From positions 1 through 50,315 of the forward strand of contig NZ_CALMPD010000256.1 in assembly GCF_937871865.1 (NCBI RefSeq): 50,315 nucleotides of DNA, written 5' to 3'. Each line of letters begins with the position of its first letter. Within the stretch, counting starts at the first letter, position 1. The stretch comes from an uncultured Legionella sp. GTDB taxonomy: Bacteria; Pseudomonadota; Gammaproteobacteria; Legionellales; Legionellaceae. This document shows positions 45,325 through 50,315 of the stretch, piece by piece. The position numbers and the translations under genes were made by a program. The notes beneath the pieces are model-generated. The model saw only the letters and a list, made by a program, of their open reading frames with translations. It did no database searches and had not been told where the DNA came from.

Positions 45325-45660
45325 TGTTTGAGTCCTTGTAGTCGAAAAATTGTTGATATTGCGCAATCTAATATCTTTACTGCGCAAGACAATTTTGATC
45401 TATGTGGCACATACTTGTCCAGATGATTTTTTTATAACTTATATCACTTATTCTGATAACAGATTATTCTAGTTCACTTGATGGTGACGTATGATTGAAG
45501 AGGGTAAAGGTAAAAGAGGCAGGAGAGGCCCAACTCGGGTGTTCGCACCTTCCTTGAATTATTGTTGGCTTTATAGTTGTTGTTCAAAATTCACATGGGC
45601 CCCCCTTAATGATAAGATGAGGACAGCTATGACAGTGTTCTTTCGCATAAGGATTATGAA
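45325..45660. other. Intergenic region between the ankyrin-type gene and the two-helix protein
   Basis: AT-rich. Near 45350-45390 the string TGCGCAA appears twice in a few dozen bases (ATTGCGCAATC and ACTGCGCAAG), a possible operator. I see no convincing gene or promoter. Confidence 0.35.
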
Positions 45661-46233
45661 ATGCCAAACTCTTCCCATTTTTTTCCTAAAACCTCATTTT
45701 TTATTAATCAAAAAACCCCAGATCCCCAAAAGAATTTTTTTGAGAACTATTCGGATCATTTAGGGTTCCTTATTATAAAATTTGAACAGAAATTTCTACA
45801 ACTGCAACAAATGGACTCCGCACAAAATGCGTTGCACTTTATAAGCAAAGAAGCGCTTAGACGATTGAATATGTTTGAACAACTACGTGATCGCTACGAT
45901 TATTTCGATGAAATCCTTGGCGCCACGGCGCTTCCAGCATTGTGCCTTATTACATCGATCGCCTCATTAAGTGCTGCATTATGGGAAAGTACACAGGCCT
46001 TAGCTATTAAAACAGGCTTTACACGTAATGATAATGAAGATCATTTAACCGATGCTGGAGGGTTCTTATTGATTTCTGTAGCATCGATTCTGTTCTCCAT
46101 TGCCAGCCTCCTAAAATCGGCAATAAGTATAGTGACTCGCCCTATTGTTACCGCACTACAAGGATATGCGGAACAAGATGAAGATCGATTTCACAATGAA
46201 GAATCAATGGTTGGTCGAGTGCTCTTCGGATGA
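45661..46233 (+). CDS. Two-helix membrane protein, possibly C-terminally truncated; effector candidate
   Basis: 190 residues, ATG with AAGGA about seven bases upstream. The N-terminus is polar and helical (FEQKFLQLQQMDSAQNALHF) and the middle holds two hydrophobic helices (ATALPALCLITSIASLSAAL; GGFLLISVASILFSIASLL). It stops at EESMVGRVLFG. Directly behind, another frame continues SDEDATVPRDARQLLPWMTG and LIIVSVIQDAINLF to a stop at 46363, overlapping the 3' end of poxB. Removing one T near 46219 would join them as VGRVLSDEDATVP. The short form may therefore be a truncation. The layout resembles the other membrane effector candidates. Confidence 0.55.
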   Translation: MPNSSHFFPKTSFFINQKTPDPQKNFFENYSDHLGFLIIKFEQKFLQLQQMDSAQNALHFISKEALRRLNMFEQLRDRYDYFDEILGATALPALCLITSIASLSAALWESTQALAIKTGFTRNDNEDHLTDAGGFLLISVASILFSIASLLKSAISIVTRPIVTALQGYAEQDEDRFHNEESMVGRVLFG

Positions 46234-46301
46234 AGATGCGACTGTTCCGAGGGATGCTCGTCAATTGCTCCCTTGGATGACTGGATTGATTATTGTTTCC
46301 G

Positions 46302-48029
46302 TTATTCAGGACGCCATAAATTTGTTTTCATCAAATCTAATATTGTATTGCCCTGTCCGTTAATAATAGCTTTCATCATATAGAGGCTGAATCCTTTGAC
46401 GTGCTCCATCCCAATAGTAGGCGGCATGATTAATTCATTACGATTAATGACTACATCCACCAAAGCAGGGCCGTTATGACTAAATGCCTGTTGTAAATCA
46501 ACTTGTAATGTTGAAGCACTTTCAACTCGAAAGCCTTTAATACCGATAGACTCCGCCATGGAAGCAAAGTTTGGATTTTTTAATTCAGTGCTGTAATCCA
46601 GCATACCGCCAACATGCATTTCCATTTCAACAAAACCCAAAGTACCATTATTAAATACAACAATTTTAATAGGGAGTTGTTCTTGAATCAGGGTTAAAAG
46701 TTCTCCCATTAACATACTAAATCCACCATCACCACACAGTGCAATTACCTGCCGTTCAGAATAAACAGACTGAACCCCGATAGCTTGTGATAAAGCATTA
46801 GCCATGGAACCATGATTAAATGAGCCTAATATTTTGCGTTTACCATTCATCTGTAAATATCGGGCCGCCCATACAGTAGGAGTGCCCACATCAGCTGTAA
46901 ATACAGTATCGTCATTAGCAATGCTATTAATACATTGGGCAACAAATTGAGGATGAAGTGGCGATTTATCAGGTGTTTTTGTTGCCAATGCGTCTAATCC
47001 TTTACGCGCTTTAAGATAATGAGCTCTGGCTTTATTTAAATGCTCACTATCGTTCTTGGGCTCTAGCAACGACAATAATGCATTTAAAGTACAATTAATG
47101 TCTCCCACCACACCTAAATCAATGGTCGTGCGTTTTCCTAATTGTTCCCCGTGCAAATCAATTTGAATAATGTGCGCTTTATCAGGATAAAATTGGCGAT
47201 AAGGGAAGCTGGTGCCAAGTAAAAGCAACGTATCACAAGCTTCCATTGCGTAATAGCCTGAACTAAAACCAATTAGCCCTGTCATACCGACATCATAAGG
47301 ATTGTCATACTCAATATATGGCTTACCACGGAGTGTATGCACAACAGGTGCCTTTAACGTGTCACATATTTTTATCAATACATCATGAGCGTCAGCCGCA
47401 CCAATGCCACAGAATAATGTTATGTTTTTCGCGTCATTCAGGCGCTTTGCGATATCCTGTAATACCGCCACTGGCGGTACTACTTCTGGTTTGACATAGA
47501 GTGATTTTTTTTTGTTCGCTAGATGAGGAGCGCATTGAAGAGCAACATCACCAGATATAATCAAGACGGCCACACCTGATTTGGCAATCGCGGTTTGCAT
47601 GGCAATTTCCAATAATCTCGGCATCTGCTCCGGGCTTTCCACTACTTCGCAAAAGCAGCTGCAGTCTTTAAATAAAAGATTCGGATGAGTCTCCTGAAAG
47701 TAATCCCCTCCGATTTCAGCACTGGGAATATGAGCAGCGATTGCCAACACTGGTGCCCGACTGCGTTGGCAATCATAGAGCCCATTAATTAAATGTAAAT
47801 TCCCCGGTCCACAACTGCCGGCACAAACCGTCAGCTCACCCGTTAACTGAGCTTCTGCACCAGCAGCAAAGGCAGCCGCTTCTTCATGGCGTACATGCAC
47901 CCAAGCTATATTTTTTCGTTTTTGCAGCGCATTAGTAATGCCATTTAATGAATCGCCAACAATACCGTATATTCGTTTGATTCCTGCATTTTCCAAAGTA
48001 TCAACAAAAACTTCTGCAACATTTGGCAT
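46302..48029 (-). CDS. poxB: Pyruvate:quinone oxidoreductase (pyruvate oxidase)
   Basis: 575 residues (E. coli PoxB 572). It is a thiamine-diphosphate and FAD enzyme that oxidises pyruvate to acetate and CO2 and passes electrons to ubiquinone at the inner membrane. Near-identical family segments include YGIVGDSLNGITNAL, the catalytic Glu in VRHEEAAAFAAGAEAQLTGE, and the AGSCGPGNLHLINGL segment. The TDP/Mg motif is GDGGFSMLMGELLTL ... NNGTLGFVEME. The C-terminal membrane-binding peptide region (KGFSLYMMKAIINGQGNTIL) matches E. coli. AGGGA precedes the ATG at seven bases. Single gene. Confidence 0.95.
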   Translation of the reverse strand: MPNVAEVFVDTLENAGIKRIYGIVGDSLNGITNALQKRKNIAWVHVRHEEAAAFAAGAEAQLTGELTVCAGSCGPGNLHLINGLYDCQRSRAPVLAIAAHIPSAEIGGDYFQETHPNLLFKDCSCFCEVVESPEQMPRLLEIAMQTAIAKSGVAVLIISGDVALQCAPHLANKKKSLYVKPEVVPPVAVLQDIAKRLNDAKNITLFCGIGAADAHDVLIKICDTLKAPVVHTLRGKPYIEYDNPYDVGMTGLIGFSSGYYAMEACDTLLLLGTSFPYRQFYPDKAHIIQIDLHGEQLGKRTTIDLGVVGDINCTLNALLSLLEPKNDSEHLNKARAHYLKARKGLDALATKTPDKSPLHPQFVAQCINSIANDDTVFTADVGTPTVWAARYLQMNGKRKILGSFNHGSMANALSQAIGVQSVYSERQVIALCGDGGFSMLMGELLTLIQEQLPIKIVVFNNGTLGFVEMEMHVGGMLDYSTELKNPNFASMAESIGIKGFRVESASTLQVDLQQAFSHNGPALVDVVINRNELIMPPTIGMEHVKGFSLYMMKAIINGQGNTILDLMKTNLWRPE

Positions 48030-48368
48030 AATTTAATCCCTGTCTCAAATGAATGTGTCCCTTGAAATAAGAATAGTGCATAAAACCTATCTTAGGATTA
48101 CTTTGGATGCAATCAATTTAGCTCATCATGTAATTTATCGTTTTTAGTACGGTTAAGAACAATAAATCGGATTACTATCATCAGTATACAGGCCGAATTT
48201 TACTGCCGCGAACAATATCATGAACCCGACAAAAAACTCAAAAATGTTCTTTTTAAGCTAGACTTACAATATGAGCTCATATTGATCAGCATGAACCATT
48301 AAAACACATGGCAATTAACATACCGATTTGTGCCATGTGACGAGCTTTATATTATTAGGGAGATTGCG
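48030..48368. other. Intergenic region between poxB and a small protein
   Basis: Promoters of poxB and of the 48369 gene should lie here. I see no coding sequence or strong hairpin. Confidence 0.45.
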
Positions 48369-48641
48369 GTGTTAATTCAACCCGTACAACCTGTATATGT
48401 TACGATTAAAATTGGCGAAAATATTTATGAATGCCAAATGATTAGTTTGTCCGAAACAGAACTGGTAATCAACTGTAATGACTATATGGAAAAAGACAGC
48501 CTGGTTTTATTCATTGCAAAATATTTTCGTGGAGCAGCAAGGATTAGGGAAATTGAGTTTATCCAGTTTTTTTTCACGTACAAATTGGAAATAGATACCA
48601 TTCAATTTCAACCAGGGCTGCTCATCAACACTCGGTTGTAA
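48369..48641 (+). CDS. Small beta-rich protein, possibly PilZ-like
   Basis: 90 residues from GTG 48369, chosen because AGGGAG lies six bases before it; a GTG at 48330 is also open but has no such site. The sequence alternates short beta-strand-like segments (VYVTIKIGENIYECQMISLS; ELVINCN; KLEIDTIQFQP). The pattern I-x-x-x-x-Y-x-C-x-(M/I)-I-S-L-S-x-T-x-L recalls the PilZ beta barrel (c-di-GMP binding), but the RxxxR binding motif is not clear (RGAARIREIEF could be a relic). No partner gene. Low certainty. Confidence 0.5.
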   Translation: MLIQPVQPVYVTIKIGENIYECQMISLSETELVINCNDYMEKDSLVLFIAKYFRGAARIREIEFIQFFFTYKLEIDTIQFQPGLLINTRL

Positions 48642-49071
48642 CGAACAACAAGTTCCTACCTTAATCCACGAAGTGCCAAGTCCTCCTTCAAATGCCAATC
48701 ACTCATTTGCACCTTGTTTACAATTTACGGGTTAACGCTGTTCTGCAAATTACTTTAAAACAGAGAATTAAAAGACTTTTTAGATAGCACTGACTTGTTA
48801 TAGACCTGAAGCCCAAGGTCAATCGCTGATTACAAATACATAAGAAGTAGAGGTGCCAACAATACATTAACTTATTGTTAAATTTACAGTTATAATCTTT
48901 TTTATCAGAATATCAACAAAACATTAGGCATGTATTGACGAACCCAATTAATTTGTTAAGCTGACTCCAATAAAATCTTTAAAAAGAAAGTCATTTGCTT
49001 TTAGCGCAACATGAGCGCGCGAGCAGGCACTCATGTTGCGCAGGTTTAATTTGAAACATCAAGGAACGATA
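48642..49071. other. Intergenic region before the secreted repeat protein
   Basis: AT-rich; holds the perfect 12-bp hairpin 49004-49041 close to the next start codon. No coding sequence seen; the ATG at 49033 lies inside the hairpin arm and is not the start of the repeat protein. Confidence 0.5.
49004..49041 (+). promoter_or_regulatory. Perfect 12-bp hairpin in the 5' leader of the repeat protein gene
   Basis: GCGCAACATGAG and CTCATGTTGCGC are exact inverted copies with a 14-base loop (CGCGCGAGCAGGCA). It ends 30 bases before the ATG at 49072. No T-tract follows, so it is more likely a regulator-binding or mRNA-stability element than a terminator. Confidence 0.6.
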
Positions 49072-50315
49072 ATGATTCAACGAATCATCAATAGCTTATT
49101 AATCACGGGCATTATTTTACTGAGCTCACTGGCTTATGCCGATGCCGGGCTCTTTTTCAAGATTACGGAATCAGGCCCTCCTGCAACAATAGATCTGGTT
49201 TTATGCTTAAATGGCAAAATCCCAGCATCCTGCCAGAACTACCATGTATCAGCCCAAAACCTGCTTATCAGTACAGTGACTAATAGGCACTATCCTGATG
49301 CAGGACTCAAGATCCTTACTGACGGCTATCAGCCAGCTGGATGTACTCTGCAGTCTAGTCCTGGTCGCTATTGTTTGTTTGCTGCCAACAACACGCCGGT
49401 GGCAATTCATCTAAATTCAAGTACCCAGAAACAGAATCAAACGCTCACCTTTACGAGTACCGCGCCATCAAACCCGATGCCAGGGGGCACGTATCTCGTT
49501 ACAGCAGCAGCGAGTTCTGGCTTGGCGGTAGACATCACTGTAGACCACAACAGTAGCAGCGTATGTTCAATCAGTGGTAGCACCGTAACATTTAACGCGA
49601 CAGGAACATGCATCGTGAATGCCAATCAGGCAGGTAATGCACAACACCATGCAGCCTCGCAAGTGCAACAAAGCATGACGGTAAGCCAACAGAACCAAAC
49701 CATTACCTTTACCAGTGTGGCACCATCTCTCCTAATGCCAGGAAACACATATAACGTTGCTGCGACAGCAAGTTCCGGTTTGGCGGTAGACATCACCGTG
49801 GATGCCAGCAGTAGCTGGCGTATGCTCAATCAGTGGCGACACCGTAACATTTAATACTACAGGTATCTGTATTGTGAATGCCAATCAACCGGGTAATACA
49901 CAATACCATGCAGCACCGCAAGTGCAGCAAACCATGACGGTAAGCAAACAAAGCCAAACCATTACTTTTAGCAGTACCCTGCCATCAACTCCGATAGTAG
50001 CTGACACGTATAACGTCACAGCGACAGCAAGCTCCGGCTTGGCGGTAGACATCACCGTGGATGCCAGCAGTAGCAGCGTATGCTCAATCAGTGGCGGCAC
50101 CGTAACATTTAATACTACAGGTACCTGTATTGTGAATGCCAATCAACCGGGTAATACACAATACCATGCAGCACCGCAAGTGCAGCAAACCATGACGGTA
50201 AGCAAACAAAGCCAAACCATTACTTTTAGCAGTACCCTGCCATCAACTCCGATAGTAGCTGACACGTATAACGTCACAGCGACAGCAAGCTCCGGCTTGG
50301 CGGTAGACATCACCG
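49072..50315 (+). CDS. Secreted protein with 86-residue tandem repeats; frameshifted, cut by window end
   Basis: ATG 49072 has AAGGAA five bases upstream. The signal peptide (MIQRIINSLLITGIILLSSLAYA) is followed by a domain of about 100 residues with several cysteines. Then come repeats of about 86 residues (258 bp) starting QNQTITFTS and including ASSGLAVDITVD, SSSVCSISG and GTCIVNANQPGN. These are beta-sandwich, Ig-like repeats as found in secreted adhesin-like proteins of many bacteria, with one Cys pair per repeat. The first frame stops at 49854 because one extra base sits at about 49816-49818 (AGCTGGCG instead of AGCAGCG). After it the frame of the following repeats is open to the window edge. 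Copies from about 49890 on are nearly identical. The role (adhesin, surface or type II substrate) is inferred. Confidence 0.75.
49435..50315 (+). repeat. 258-bp tandem repeats
   Basis: The motif CATGACGGTA occurs at 49933 and 50191 (258 apart). Its first occurrence (CATGACGGTAAGCC) begins at 49674, 259 bases before 49933; the extra base marks the frameshift. The sequence after 49942 repeats almost exactly from 50200 to the window end. Recombination between copies can change their number, and copy count may be unreliable in an assembly. Confidence 0.9.

Noticed and set aside
45482..45660. Plus-strand open frame from 45491 ahead of the two-helix protein
   Set aside because: It overlaps the 45661 gene in another frame and has no ribosome site or recognisable content.

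Overview
The window looks like a chromosomal segment of a Legionella species (gammaproteobacterium, AT-rich). Two things suggest this. The housekeeping gene order is gammaproteobacterial: rppH-ptsP-TSUP-lgt-thyA, metG-rnfB-like-nth, and mnmG-rsmG-parA-parB as found near replication origins. Between these blocks sit single, well-translated genes with no recognisable housekeeping role. They look like Dot/Icm type IV effectors: hydrophobic hairpins, coiled coils, acidic tails, ankyrin-like repeats and one C-terminal CaaX box. The species cannot be fixed from the sequence alone. I saw no rRNA, tRNA, CRISPR array or intact insertion sequence.

Layout. 0-2.5 kb: the 3' part of priA (cut by the window edge) overlapping a hot-dog thioesterase. 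2.7-9 kb: accessory stretch with an SGHF-motif protein, a 7-bp tandem repeat, a small CaaX protein, ORF remnants, an S13 DD-peptidase with an extra N-terminal module, a short secreted ORF and a PAS-PAS-HD-GYP phosphodiesterase. 9-11.2 kb: a DipZ-like CcdA/thioredoxin protein and a small secreted protein. 11.4-16.6 kb: the compact minus-strand operon rppH-ptsP-TSUP-lgt-thyA. 16.7-26.4 kb: alternating core genes (ansA, glmU, corA) and unknown or effector-like genes, plus a two-domain VUT transporter. 26.6-29.8 kb: metG-rnfB-like-nth with overlapping ends. 30-36.7 kb: ubiX, queC and manC mixed with three membrane-type effector candidates. 36.8-41 kb: mnmG-rsmG-parA-parB. 41.5-50.3 kb: accessory region with a split haem-c protein, a frameshifted ankyrin-type gene, a two-helix membrane protein, poxB, a small possible PilZ-like protein and a secreted 86-residue-repeat protein cut by the window end.

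The core genes serve chromosome restart and segregation (PriA, ParAB), translation and tRNA modification (MetG, MnmG, RsmG, QueC), RNA turnover (RppH), the envelope (Lgt, GlmU, ManC, S13 peptidase), nitrogen PTS (PtsP), thymidylate supply (ThyA), base excision repair (Nth), Mg transport (CorA) and ubiquinone synthesis (UbiX).

The most interesting signals are the 78-residue protein ending in CTIF, likely to be prenylated in a host; the tandem-duplicated VUT/YhhQ transporter; the set of membrane-hairpin effector candidates placed singly among core genes; and the concentration of one-base frameshifts in the last 9 kb. Those frameshifts mean either real decay or phase variation, or local sequence error. 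I did not find a clear multi-gene undescribed system.
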